DNA from: Epiperipatus broadwayi
Lineage: Eukaryota; Onychophora; Udeonychophora; Euonychophora; Peripatidae
Reading direction: 5' to 3'
Assembly: GCA_028023455.1 (NCBI GenBank)
Contig: JAQFVV010000022.1
Location: 12,282,596-12,346,595, forward strand
DNA: 64,000 nucleotides
In this document: positions 45,650 to 58,971 of the stretch, piece after piece
How positions within the stretch are numbered: the first letter of the stretch is position 1
Layout: each line of letters opens with the position of its first letter
Notes under the pieces: model-generated
The model's input: the letters and a program-made list of their open reading frames with translations, nothing else
What the model was told of the DNA's origin: nothing
The model's database searches: none
Made by a program: the position numbers and the translations under genes

Positions 45650-46857
45650 AGATTTCAAAAGTTGGAAATTAAACATGTCGGAACCCTAGTGAAACAAACA
45701 ATATACTGACAAGTGAAATGATTTTAATCAAGACCGTGAGATTTAGACAGAAACAGAGTTGATCAAGCGAAAAGTTCCAGGATCTTAATTTGAATTATTG
45801 TTTATTTTACACATATAATGAAAACGAGTTAGTTTGATAGCTTCTACTCTATGAATTATATTCTTTATTATCACCGCATTTATGAAGCTAGCATAAAGAA
45901 TAAAGAAAATAATTGAGAATAATAAAAAAATTGATGATCATATTTATTTTATCACCTTTAAAGTTGAAAATAATTTTTTATTCTTAGCATTATTAGATTT
46001 TCAAAACCACTAAATTTATTATTCATTTGGTTATTTTGAAGTTGTTTACAAGAACACCTGAGTTGGGTAATTATAAAATAATTTTTTTAAAAAAAGTTTC
46101 AACAGATGATGCATGATTAAACAGAAAAGAAAAATATTTTAGAAACAGATGAGAGAAGTTGGATAAAATAAATCTTTTAGCTGTTTAGCATTTTCTTTAA
46201 TTACTTAATCGTATTTTTTAAGAAGGGGATAATTTTTTAAAAAATAAAAGTTACAAATAATTATTAACTTACTGTTGTCGATTTGGATGTTATTACTAAG
46301 AAGTTGTTCGATTTCTAAATTCTAAAATCTAGCATAGATTTACTATTCATATTTGGTGACCTCGATGTAATGGATTGAATGAAAATAGTAAAATAAGTTC
46401 AAGAATAAAGACAATACATTTTCTCCCAAGTGATTATACACTTTTATTTCAAAAGACACTTGGGAAATGTTGAGATTTTTATAGATAGTAAGCAAGATCG
46501 TTCTTTAATAGAAGGTAAAAATATTTCATCTGTCAATAAAGATTTCGTTTTTATTAAAGAGCATTACAATTCAAATTTTACATTTGCGATTAAAAAAAAC
46601 AGGTTTTTATAAAAATTAATTTTGTTGATTTGAAAATATTCCCACATTTACAATCAAATTTTACTTTATTCTTAAAAAGACAAATATATACATGCATCAA
46701 ATCAATATTACTTTATTTTTAAGAAACATATATGTATATAATTAATAACTGGAAGCTATCACTTTACATATTTTTATCTATATGTAAAATCTGTATGATA
46801 ATGTATATATAAGTACGACATTTTTATATTTATAGGTGGGCCACACCAATGCACACC
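45650..46857. other. Probable 5' non-coding part of the hAT relic
   Basis: No gene visible. It lies between the transposase start and a hAT-like terminal repeat in the right orientation, so it is plausibly the element's 5' region. The duplicated flank resumes only at 46901. Confidence 0.4.
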
Positions 46858-46860
46858 AAG

Positions 46861-46900
46861 GGCCATATGTGGCCCGTGGGACATAGTTTGCCCAATCCTG
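46861..46900 (-). mobile_element. hAT-type terminal inverted repeat
   Basis: The minus strand begins CAGGATTGGGCAAACTATGT and continues CCCACGGGCCACATATGGCC, matching the CAGGGGTGGGCAAACTA-type end of hAT elements. It stands where homology to D3 copy 1 begins, as expected for an insertion edge. The other end was not found. Confidence 0.65.
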
Positions 46901-47053
46901 GCTTAAACACATTCATTGTTTGGATTTTTTTACAGGTAAAGTCTTTTTTTTCTCTTAATCTATTTTTTTTTGTGTGTCTATATCTTCGATTATATAAACA
47001 ATTTAAAATTTTAGAATCTACATAATTTTATTCAGTTAGTTTTTATGATATAT

Positions 47054-48621
47054 TGTGCCAATGCCAAATTGGCACATGTATATAAAATAATTTTGTATAA
47101 AAATTATTATCAAAATCTTTCGGAAAAAAGAATTTGAAATAAAAGTTACAATTAAGTACTTTAAAGAGGGGAGAGGGAGTTTTCCTATAAAAAAAATTAA
47201 AAGTTAAAAATCTCTTTTCATTCCAGTTTAGTAGAATAAATGCGTAGATATGTGCAATGGTAAATAGAAATATAGTAAGATAAATGCGTGTTAGAATAAT
47301 ATTTAAAAAAATAATAATAATTGAAATGAAATGTATTTAAAAACACAGTGGTGGGCTACTAAAGATATAAAAACAATACGTTTATGAAAGCTACTACTAA
47401 TCAAACAATCAATCAAAAAACACGTTGTCGTAGGATTAGTTATCAGGGAATTTCGACAACGCCTATTGCACTTATTCCCGGAGGATATCAAAACGAAAAC
47501 AATTCACAGATATAAATAGTTAGATTTTATCGGACATTCAGTGGGAGTTTGCAATTCAGTCTAGTTTGCAGTTTCAGTCTATTTAGCAGTGTCAGTCTTG
47601 TTTACATTATTTAGCAGAAACAGAAATGCAGTGCTGAAAATCTTATGGAAATATACGCTGGTGCTTCAGCCCTTTGTCCAACAAGATCATCAAAACCTGC
47701 CTGTGAAATAATGTCTTCATAACCACTCCAAAATCCTCCGTCAAACGTTCAACTGTCTTCAAGAATAAAAATGGATTCGCATAAAATCTCGTCAAGGATT
47801 GTCAAAATCTAACCGGTTAGATATAACTCATCGGAAGCAGCAGAAGCAGCCAACGATAAGCAACAAAAAATCCTAGGTATATATTTTATTATTATCATTT
47901 ATACGTAGTAGTCACCACTGTAATCCGTAAATATTCAAGACTCAAATTATATGAACTCTATCATACATAAAATGAACTGTTGATATGTGTGTGTAAGTTT
48001 CAAATGCTATTAATGCTTTAGTATTATGTTTGTGAATGTGAAAAGATTTAAAGGTCAAAGATTATTTATGCTTTTTTCTTAAAATATATTATCATGTGTT
48101 AATTTAAAAAAAAAAAAAGTGCGTGTGTTAAAATTGGATTTATAGCAATGTTTATAATGCGTTAATGTTAGTTAATAAATTATCTTTAAAACTTAATTAA
48201 TGATAAGTAAAATAAATTATCTTTAAATTTAAACTTTATCTGTCGGTCAATTCTTTTTATCAATCTCTTCTTACCAATATTTTATTACTGAGTAAAATTA
48301 GACTGGGCTAATTAAAGGAATTGTTTCGAGCGCTGGATTATGAGCCTACTGCCCGAATATGTTAGTCTTCAGACTAGCTGGCGCCCCGGGGTTTACCCCG
48401 AAACAAATAAAGTATTTGGATAGTAGGGGTTTGAATCTAGCAGCCGAGATGGGCCATTGTTGATAGTTAAAGCTATCAATAAGATCTCCCATTTTGCTCC
48501 AACGTGCCGATTCGGTCACGTAACCTTTATAAGATTATAAATGTATTATGAAGGAGTTTGAAACCGGCCAAAACTTATATATACGTATAAGTAGGTGGTT
48601 TCAGCGGTTCGACTCGGTACA
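47054..48621 (+). mobile_element. Solo LTR, copy 2
   Basis: Same TGTGCC...GGTACA ends as 32168-33781, with 4-bp target duplication ATAT (47050-47053, 48622-48625). The homologous site in D3 copy 1 (near 39530) is empty. It is shorter than copy 1 by small internal deletions. Confidence 0.88.
47511..47542 (+). promoter_or_regulatory. LTR core promoter, copy 2
   Basis: TATAAATAG (47511-47519) with TCAGT (47538-47542), again 29 bases from the TATA start to the initiator A. Confidence 0.65.
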
Positions 48622-49700
48622 ATATTGTTTTTTTTGTTGTTGTTGTTTTAATAACTATATGTGTCTTCTGGAATGTGGAACTGTTCCTAGGAAGCCATGA
48701 ACGTGGGGTTTACATGACTCTGCTAACCAAAGTGTTGCAATGACAAGGCTATTGTGTTCAAATGGTCACAAACAAATATATCAAGGACTAATTGAGTTCA
48801 TTTATATCCCATCTCTTTGCAGAAAATATGTCAAAGCAACGAAAGAAGTATTTGTTTAGTAAGTAAATATATTATTAAAAGTTATAGGTCTACAGCTAAA
48901 TAAATATGAATAACTCACAGACATTAAGCTTTAAAAATACACACACATGAAGTTTTTAGCTATTATAGATTCTCCAAGTTTAATCCAGTTTTGTAATCTC
49001 TGTTCTCCACATTTTTTAACAAACATCTTTATTTCATTCATCAATCTCACATGTGGTTTCAATCTAGATCTCTCACAATTTCTTGGAATCTGATTTACAA
49101 TTTCATTCTAAAAGTATCATCTCTTCTAGAAATATGTTAATCCCAACTGATTTTACATTTTTAATACTTTCAGTGATGCCAATGATATATATATATATAT
49201 TTGGGTGAGTGGTCTGAGCTCTGTATTGCTTTTCTGTTAAGTAACATAGTCTTTGATTGACATCTATCTAAAGACTTTTTTAAGTACATTAACATAGTAT
49301 CTTTAACCAGTATCTCTATGGAAAGCATTCTGACTAAGTTTAATTCTATTTGGTATGTTTAGATCTGTATTAATAATTTGATCAAGTTATTTGCAATTAT
49401 TAATTTCTAATTAATGATTATCTATCTTTATTTTTTACTGAAAAAATCCATCGAACATTTCTTAAGAATTTAGCCTTATTCTTACTTTCACCTGACAAGT
49501 TTTAAATGTTTCACGGAGTTTTGAAGCACTCTTTGCTAATTCAACCACACCATTTGCAAAAATGAACATGTTTTACGTAGTCTACGTTTCTCTTTAATCC
49601 ACTAAACACTTCTTGTAATACTAATGTAAAATGTTTTGGAGATATTGAATCACTATGTTGTTCACCCGTTTCACTTTTCATCTTCTTAGTATCACTATTT

Positions 49701-50856
49701 AATCTAATCACTGCTACTGCAATTTTGATAACTATTGTTTTCAATAGATTAATGATCGAAAGCTTTAACCGTTATTCAAATACTTATTAAATCAAATGCT
49801 TTTTTATAATGGCAACTCAAATTCATTGTTGCTTTCAATAACTTCCTTAATATTTGTTTTTTAGGTTGGTTTGAATCCATAATACTCTATAAAGAATTTT
49901 AATCTTGATATAATTTTGTGTAGAAGCAATAACAGTTTGCTAGGCATTTAACGTTTTTCATAAATATCAATTTTTCTTCTTTACTTGCTGCTTCACCTCT
50001 TTAACACGTGGCAATTTAGAAGATGTAGTAATTGTAAAGGATACATTTTTTTCCTGTTCTTTTACTATATAACATAACTCATATAAGATTTTATAATGGC
50101 ATCTGTATTTTACTAATAAGGTCCGATTTTTATTTTTTTGGTGACACAACTTTTAAGATGTTTGTTTTCTTTTATAGATTACCTTGACAAATCACAAATA
50201 TATTTTCTTATATCATTATTAATTCCATTTTTAAATCACTTTCAACAACTCTAAGTATACTTACAAGATGATAAAAAATGTTATAATCTTTCTTTTCTTT
50301 ATAAATATAGAAAATTAATTAATTGCTGCTTCTTAGTTTTACAATTCTAAATCTAGCATCAGTTACCCTCAGCCAAGTCTAAACAATTTTCAAAATCTGA
50401 TATTTTAAAACGATTAATAAACCAATAATTATAATTTATTACCGGTTTCAGAAAGTTAATTAAGAATTTGCTGTTAATAGTGATTTTCTTAATATCCTAA
50501 TATTTGTCTCTTTTAATTGTTATCAGTTAATCATTAATCATTACCTATGTCGAACGTTATAATATTGAAATATACATTTTCTCTTAGACAAAATACAATC
50601 TTTATAACCAAATTTATCTTAAGCACTTTTATTTATCAGTCCTTTATGAATTCTAACATTACTGACCCCTAAGATAATTTTAAAATGTCATGGGGCATGA
50701 TCAAAAGTATAATATATATTTGTACAATAATCTGGATTTTTTTTCATCACAATGTGGACTTGTTCGATTATAAATCTAAATTATATGGATTTGAATCGTT
50801 GAATCTTCAAAGTCTTATTCTTCCACTTTATAATGAACATTACAATATTTAAGCTT
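49701..50856. other. Non-coding stretch
   Basis: The minus frame at 49967-50149 is Lys-rich and unrecognised. About 50340-50520 resembles the reverse complement of 20170-20300. Confidence 0.4.
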
Positions 50857-50928
50857 GCAATATTTGTTTTTTATTTGTAATAAAGAACGTTAATTTTTTA
50901 CATTAATTTTCTCATTATCTTTTTTTTT

Positions 50929-53900
50929 AAATATAAATTAACGTTTATTTAATCATTAGTTTACAATTCAAATTACCGAATAAACATTGATATCAAAATT
51001 ATTACACTAATATTTACATCATTTACAGATACATTAATGTCATTGTTGAGCTATAGTTTTACATCTCTCCTTGCATCAAAGATTCCCATAAAGAAACATA
51101 GTTCATACTAATCTTCAAGAAAAATAACAGAAAAAAAACACTCCATGATTTCCCATCCAATGCATGGCTTCCATGCTTATTAACACTCTATCCTCATACC
51201 AGCCATGAAAAATACTGCAAGTCATTATCCTACCAATCATCAGATTAGACAATCATATTCCATATCATTGTGTAAACTTCTTTTGAAGCTAGCATTTTAT
51301 ATCTATGTTTAGCCATAGTATTATTTTTTTAAATTCTCTAAACATACTGATATTTGTTTCAAGAAATATGGATTTACATCTCACACACCAGATGGCAAAT
51401 AGAAATAACACTATGAACCTAATTAGGATTAAATTGTTTCTCTGCATTATGTGATGAATTAATCCAGTGGAGTAATGTAAGTAAACAAATACTATATTAA
51501 TATTAATAGTATTATGTAGCAATGTAAACCATTAACAAATTATTATCAATATAACAGATTTTATATGAAATAAAAAGAAAACTTTTATGTACAAAAAAAA
51601 TTAGCAACTCCAGCATCCACAGATCGGGATAATGAATGTTGTAAATAACTCGCCATTAACAAAATTAATATATATCTTAGGTCTGAATTTATATGTAACC
51701 TGGTCTCAACATGGCATAGTATGTAAGGACAAAATTGCTCAATCCACTCGTTAATAGCTTGCATTTTCAGTCTCGAATTAAGCCCTTTGGAAATGTCCCT
51801 CACCAGATTTAATTTTATAAGCTTTAAAAAGAAAAATAATAATTATATGTATCCACTGTAACTTAGTATGAATCAATTCCTCTGACTTCCTTTCCCATCC
51901 ACATTATTAGAACATATCGTCACTTTTCTCTTGGAAAGGACTGGATTATATATGCTGCTGAGTTTTTCTCCCTGAAATTTCTGTACTTTTGTGAAGTGTC
52001 TTTTGTCAAAGACCTTGATCTGCCACTCTCATTTGAATTTTAGCCAAACCAACCAAACTAGCTTGTGAGACTCTATTGCTATAGGCAGCCAATTTCACAA
52101 TGATTCCACAATGCCTCTCATGTTTAACTCTTTTCTTCTTTTCTTTGCTGACTCTATAGGATCTGAGTTCTCAGACTCAGAAAAATATTGCTTCCTGCTT
52201 TTATATCACTTGTCATCATACCCCAATAAATTCTCATTAGGGACTTGCCTAGATTTTTTATTCAGCTTATGTTTCTTTGGTTTGGCCTTTGTCAGAGGAG
52301 GAAAATTCTCATTAAACGCAGAATCACTATTAGATTTGCTTCTCCAATGTTAACCTGTAAATTTGATGAGTTCATATCCCCCCAAATAACAACTATGAAA
52401 CCTTGTCATCTTGCTCTTAGATACTTTATAGAATCTCTCTAGCCACTTCTAGCTAGATGGGTCCTCTATCTACAAAGAATACATTGAGATGGTATTCCAC
52501 AAAAAGAGACCACCAATGCAGATACATCAGTGTGAAAAAATGTCCACACATCTCTGGGTCCCTATTCTTTCTTCAATGTATTTCTACATTTGGCTGTATT
52601 TGTAAGAATTTGTATCTCACTTCTTGTATCATATAAATACTTGAATTCTGACACATCTCCATACTTTCTTAGTAACTTCTGAAGAACCACACTCTTAAAG
52701 TCTATATAGCAATTTTTAATTATTCTGTCCATTACTACTGGCCCATTTAACTCAACAACACATATGACCTTGTTATCAAGCAGTGTAACTGTTTTTTTAA
52801 TTCTTTATCAGATACGTTATAAAATTCTAGAATCAGGTATCTACTGATAGGTTGAGTCAGTACCCTGAAAATCATATTACACAGCTTCTTTCCTTTATAC
52901 CATTATAGAAATCCTCAATTGGGAAACAATATAGCTCACAATTCTCATCTGTAATAGTAAGTATAAGACATTTATTACTATGGTAGTTACTAAGAGATTT
53001 TAACAATTGGGAAGGGACTGATGCATTAAATTTCCAGTAATAAGTTCCAAATTATTGATATTTTTAATTACTTTACCTTGTTCACAATATTTCTCCACAG
53101 CACAAACTTCTTGTTCAATTTCTTCAGACCAAAATTCCATTAAGTCATTATATTTCTCTTTTGTCTCCCCATTACTCATGACATGATAATTTCCTGCAAA
53201 TTTTACAGCTCTGGCAAAATTCATACTATTGTGAGACATATTCTTATTTCTGTGGGCAGTTATTTGAAACATCTTATCTTTTACCCTGTCAGCTTGGGCA
53301 CTGTAATTTCCCTTTGAATTACTATTATTCTTTATAGATCTTTTAATGGATTTCAATTTTCCAGATTTTTTATTTTTTTTTAATGTTCATGTGCATTTCA
53401 GAATTAGTTTGAATGAATTCTTCCTTGTTACAATTACTGGTGTCAGATAGATCTCTCTGATATCTCTTATAATCATCCTTTAAATAATCCAGTATAGTAG
53501 TAGTCCCTTCTACTATCTCACATTCACGTAAGTCATTATTATCCATAATATCAATCATATTAATAAGAACTGATTGTCCAGAATCAAGATCTACAATTTT
53601 TGCATTGTCCACAATTAACTATTTTCCCCCATCTTGTTCTTTGAGTAATGTTATTCCAAATTGAAGGTTTGTAATTCCCTTTTTCTATATCATCTGCAAT
53701 TTTTTTTTTTATTATATCACTATTAATTAAAAGTTCTTGATGAGTAATTTTTTGTTTGCTTATAGATTTACTTTTTTTACTTATTTTTTTCTTTTAGAGG
53801 TTCTAGTAACTCAAAATTCACATTACCTTTTTTAATCGTTATTGAAACTTCAGTAGTAACAAGAGGGCTATAACTTTTGATAGTCTTTTTTTTTCTTCCA

Positions 53901-54250
53901 GTGAGTTCTTCCAAATCTCTTTGTCACATATCTTCTTGTGAACTTTCAGAATTAACTTCCAATTATCTATCTTTACTGAATTAATTTCCTTGGATTTCTT
54001 TATATCTGTTGAATTCTGTGCAGTAATAGCTTCCTTATCTTTTTGTAAACGCTTCATTTTGGAAAAATTATTACATCTATCCACAATTGTGGTGATTATG
54101 CTCAATTTTACATTCAAATTCAAAGCAATGAGGCCACCTGATAGTTTCACCACTAATGCTCTCAAATCAGGAACGTTTTCACTTTTAAAAACCTCTAAAT
54201 CTAAGAACTTCTAATGGAGTCACTTTTCACAATAATCGCCATCTAGTGGC
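50929..54250 (-). mobile_element. 3.3-kb insert with LINE ORF1-like fragments
   Basis: Present in D1 copy 2, absent from copy 1 (junctions at the T-run near 50928 and at ACTTCACA near 54253). On the minus strand it ends TTTATATTTAAAAAAAA, an A-tail, with a TAAATAAA-like signal shortly before. This suggests a retrotransposed sequence. Coding debris lies within; no RT or endonuclease motif was found, so it may be an internally deleted LINE or another retrocopy. Confidence 0.6.
52240..54200 (-). pseudogene. Broken ORF1-like protein of the 3.3-kb insert
   Basis: Successive minus-strand pieces read in order. The first (about 54200-53839) begins KFLDLEVFKSENVPDLRALV and contains a Lys-rich, coiled-coil-prone part. 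Frames at 53612-53370 and 53356-53000 follow (acidic, then SNGETKEKYNDLMEFWSEEI). Near 52790-52570 comes VTLLDNKVICVVELNGPVVM followed by KYGDVSEFKYLYDT. Near 52340-52240 comes NENFPPLTKAKPKK. The coiled coil, a middle domain and a late FPPL next to a basic tail resemble gag-like ORF1 proteins of non-LTR elements. I cannot name the family; stops separate the pieces. Confidence 0.35.
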
Positions 54251-57200
54251 TTTTAAACTTCACAAATTCTCAACAATATTTCATTTAATAATAGACGAGC
54301 CTCCCAATTCTTGTGATTTACTTTCACTTTAAAGATATCTGCAGTTATAGATAGCTAAATAAAAGATCAGAGTAAACAATCAAGAAATTTTTAGCATGTT
54401 CCATCCTTTGTTACCAACTGCTGCCTTGTTTGGTAACTTTATAGGGTTCTGGAAATAAAATTATAATTTACTTTTAGCTGAAAACATGTTAAATATTCAT
54501 TTAAATAAAGATTATCAATTCATACATTGACTCTGTATTCCATAAAAAAAATAACTGAAATGTTCGTTACACATAAAGGCCACAGTGTTTCTTAATCTTA
54601 AACGGAAAGTTAAAAAAAATCATTAAACAGGGCGATAACAGACAACAACCAAGACATGAACTTCAGAAGTGGACTTTAGATATTTTGCCTACTCAGTTCC
54701 TTTAAGATGATTAAAAATAACAATAGAGTTTTCTTTCAATTAATAGCAAACTTCTTTCTGTATTCATACATATATTTTTGTATATCGATAAATGGTGGAA
54801 GATTTACAGATACTAGAGGTTATAACTAATAGTATAAATAAACACAAAAACTTAATAATATACTAATATATAATAGTATACTGTATAAAGAAATATAACA
54901 AGTCAAAAATAAACACATCTCTAACAACTTAAGATCATCAATGTTTTTAATAAGAAAATGCAATTAATATTGCAATTATATATTAATACATGGCTCTAAG
55001 CCTTAATCATATCACTTCTATTAATATAACCATGTGTACATTCAAGGCTATTTAATTCTGAGACTGATCAATGCTGCATTAAGTCTACTTGTTCTAGCAA
55101 TTGTGAGACTTCACCTCCCCATTAACAATTTGGGGTGCTTTTTATTTTTTAACCCATTGCCCTTATATGTGGGATAACAGTTTTTTGCAGTGATGCAAAT
55201 TACATTCAAGAAGTAATGTTTGAGCCTGATTAATGGTCTCAAGAATGTTACCTTTTTGCCACTCAACATTATTTACCTTAGTCTTAGTATATATATATAA
55301 TCACATATATTTTTATAAAATGTCGGAAATAATTATAATTCGATTTTTGCACATACGTAATTTATACATATGTTTTCTGCATTTAATTACAAAGCAAATT
55401 GCAAGTTATAAAATGTAAAAGAAATGTAAAATATCACTTTCTAGTTGGTGATACAAAACTTGAAGTAACAAATAAGACTTGCTACTTTAAAACAAATAAC
55501 AATTGTAAGTGAAAGAAAAGAGCCGAACTCCAAAATATGACTCTGATTATATAACTATTAGAATCACTCCCTTCTCCCTAATTAGGGGTGTTCACAGGAT
55601 ATTGAAAATTTTAATGATATTTTCCCTGTGTAGTTTTTTAGAGTGTAGGCTATAAAATAATCAGGAATGCAATCAATTAAACAAGAAATCAAGTTTTAAA
55701 TTAATTTGCTGGAAATAAAAAAATTGCTTGGAAAACGGCAATTACTTTAATTAATTTACTAATAATGCAATGGAAATTTTTGATACAAAGTCTATTCCCT
55801 TGTTTTTGTAAGAATGTGAGAGAAGGTTAAGATTAAATGAAAGAATAAAAATACATAAAAGCAGGGTTAGAAATAAATATCTCAGTTGTGCTTTATATAT
55901 CCATGAAAAAGAGACAGGCCTCTCTATTAGTTTTGATAATGCTAAGGTTGTCTTCTTTGAAAGAATGAAATAAAGAGAATTAACCAGTTATTATTACTAA
56001 AAATTTATGATTTATAGCTAACTAATTTGATTAAATGTTTTTTTAATATTAATGGTACATTGAATGTACGTAGAATTATGGGTAATATTTAGTATAAATG
56101 TCTTGTTTTCTTTTAGATTTTTACACTTGAGAAGCCTGCTTGTAGCAGTAAAACCATTGGTTGTGTTTGAGGGTTTATTTTCTTTGTCTAGACTGCTTTA
56201 GTGGTTAATTTGAGGTACATACGAGTATAATAAATTTCTGTGTTAGTGGGTGGTTGTAATATAATGGAGATGAGAAGAAAAAGTTACCGATAAAAGCCAA
56301 AAATTGGAATATACATAAGTAATATTTAAAATCTAAGATGCTAGTAAACACATTTTTTGAAAGTGTTGCATTTCCAGTATATCATTTATAAATGTGAACA
56401 AACAGATTAGACATTCAAAGATAAGCAATAATCAATAATGAAGTAATGATTGGAAATTATATATACATCTATGGTAAAATTGCAAAATTTTTTTAAATAG
56501 ACCAATGAAGAGCAATAATTATTCCAATACGTTATGAAGGAGGAACAAATGAGAAATAAATAATTAAATGTGCTCGTTGTAAATGACAGAAGTAATAAAG
56601 AATATTTTGTGATTTTATGGATCCAAGATCAAATTCTTTGTCCTTTAGGACATGCTGCAATACAAAAATTATACTCATTATATAGATTATTATTTTATTT
56701 TTTGATTACAAAATGTAAAGAGGATGTAATTTACAAGGTATTACTATTGTTACTGTGGTAACCGTGTAATTAGTATTTGGAGGTAGAACTTGAATCAACT
56801 TAGCTTTTAGTCTAAATTATCCGAAATAATCATAAACTTTTGTTTCTTACTAGAAAAGTAACTTCTATTACCATATTTTCTTTCATTAATTATCATTAAG
56901 ATTACCAAGGAAGACCGATGTGAAGAGGCCATGTAATTTTATTACCAGACACTGATAAAAAAAAAAATGCAACTTGAGATGTTAAGTAAATAAAATGTAA
57001 TCTGAAGAACAAACCGTCAATTTGATTTAATACTAAAATGATGGTTTTTCTTAATCATTGCTAAATAATACGACTAGAATCTAAGTAAAAGATAAAACCA
57101 AGAGAAAAGGTCAAAAAGAAATGAACAAAAGTTAGAAACGAAAAAAGTAAAAGATAATGAAAATGGCGATAAAAAAATAGTTTAAAGTAAAAAAACTCAT

Positions 57201-57947
57201 AAGAAAACAATTTCAAATGATTTTTTTCCAAGCAAGCTTCCAATATTGAATGAAATCAATAATCCCAAAGTTGTATTACTTATCTAATCACTAAATTGGT
57301 AGGAAGCATTATAATAACATAATATTAACCGTTTTACATAGAAGCTTTCATTCTGTTTTCAAAGTGAATCCTTGAAAAAATCATTCAATCCTTTCGCATA
57401 ATTATTAGAATGCCCTATAAAGTTAAGTGCAGTGATAGATAGTTAGACGTTGGAATGTGACATTCTAGAATTGATTCTCATGCTGGATCTTTCAGCACTC
57501 ATCAACTCATGAACTCTATTTGGTTTAGCACAGTTGTAGAGTGTCACACTTTGGAATGTAGAGTTCGAATTTCTTATGAATTCTTGAGCTGAGTAATCAT
57601 TGGAATATATTTATTTTATTATTAGAATAATAAATTTGTGGTCTAAAAAATTTAATAATATTATATAATTACATTTAAAATCATATTAATAATTACTTTT
57701 TTTATTTTCATATTTAGAAAATAGATAGTTGAATACTTCTTCAGTCTATTTTGTTGGTTGTCCGGTACTCATCCAGCAGATGTACTATTTAACGGATTCC
57801 GGTTTTAAATACCATGCAGAGCCACTAAAGCTTACTGATCATTGCAATTCATAAACAAAACATTTTATATAAACTAATTTTCCTACCTATTAGAATATAC
57901 GATTAGAAAAAAAGTAAGAAAACCAATTTTCATTATTGTAATAATGC

Positions 57948-58214
57948 CCTTGGGAAACGAAGGAGTAGCGGATATCACTAGAAGCATTTTTTATTCTTTA
58001 TTAACGTAAAAAATTAATTTATTACTAATATAATATATATATATATATTTGAAAGGATGCATTGAATTCCTGTGCTAGTGCATGATTTGCAACATTATAG
58101 ACTTGAGAAAAAAAGGAATGATAAAATCATGGAGAAAAGTAATATCTGTTAAAAATTATAATTTCTAAAGATCATCTTTGACTAAAATGAGAATGTAGAG
58201 AAGATACTTTAGAG
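57948..58214. other. Short non-coding stretch
   Basis: A (TA)n run near 58030-58048; nothing else recognised. Confidence 0.4.
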
Positions 58215-58645
58215 ATGTTAAAAGTTAAATATTTATTTAAAGTTTGCATCAGCTTTGATCGTGGATGGCATGCCACCAGCTTCTGTCAAAACCTGAAAGA
58301 TGGTTTTATTGGTTTTAAACCTATCATGAAAATGTTCCCATTAAACAATAGTAATATGATTTTTTGTCCAAATTAAAAAAATAATAATTGATTAATAATG
58401 AACATGGACCGGAAAAAAAATGCTTTGTCGACGTTAAAAGTTAAATATTTATTTAATGTATGCTTCAGCTTTTGATAGTGGACGGCTTGCCTCCAGCTTC
58501 TTTTAGAACCAAAAGGATGATTTTTATTGAATTTAAACTTATCTTCATAAAAATGTGTCCATTCGAAAATATCAGTATGATTCTTTAGGTCAATTAAAAG
58601 GAAATTGTTGATCATCAACTTGAAAGGCTTCTTTTCTGATGCTAC
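58215..58645 (-). repeat. Tandem pair of 215-bp units with coding-like content
   Basis: Units 58215-58430 and 58431-58645 share TTAAAAGTTAAATATTTATT and a TTCAGCTTT...GTGGA(C/T)GGC block. On the minus strand, unit 2 gives an open frame within 58373-58675 containing TDIFEWTHFYEDKFKFNKNH. Unit 1 reads WEHFHDRFKTNKT then EAGGMPSTIKADANFK in part of a shifted frame. Similarity at protein level hints at an old coding repeat or duplicated exon, but the protein is not recognised. Confidence 0.4.
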
Positions 58646-58854
58646 TAAATGCATCTTTACCAATTCATTCAACAACCTTCATGTGATAAAATTATTTCCA
58701 TTTTAGAATTGTCTTTGTTTGACACCTGATGAAACCACTATTAAAAAAGTATTCATAAAAAATATTAAATAAATATCACAATGAGTTTGTTTATACACAA
58801 ACTATGTACAATCTCTCCTCATCCAATATTTTGCATTTTAAATTCATACACACA

Positions 58855-58963
58855 ATATGACAAATTTGCAAGAAGGTATTTTTTATATTAATTTCTCCAA
58901 AGTAATATATACTCACCTTTGGGAGATTAATACAAATAATACCTTCTTGTAAAGTTGTCATAT
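58855..58963. repeat. Fold-back hairpin, about 47-bp arms
   Basis: ATATGACAAATTTGCAAGAA... is mirrored by ...TTCTTGTAAAGTTGTCATAT, with a 14-base loop and few mismatches. It could be a small fold-back element or a pre-miRNA-like hairpin. Confidence 0.65.
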
Positions 58964-58971
58964 AGTATTAT

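Larger units (their letters stand above)
46901..49700 (+). repeat. Duplication D3, copy 2
   Basis: Partner of 39356-41060, interrupted by the solo LTR 47054-48621. A minus-strand frame at 49541-49744 has no known domain. Confidence 0.75.
50857..57947 (+). repeat. Segmental duplication D1, copy 2
   Basis: Partner of 24884-28665, interrupted by an insert at about 50929-54250. No gene in the duplicated part; the frames at 56570-56761 and 57061-57243 are not conserved in copy 1 as proteins. Confidence 0.85.
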
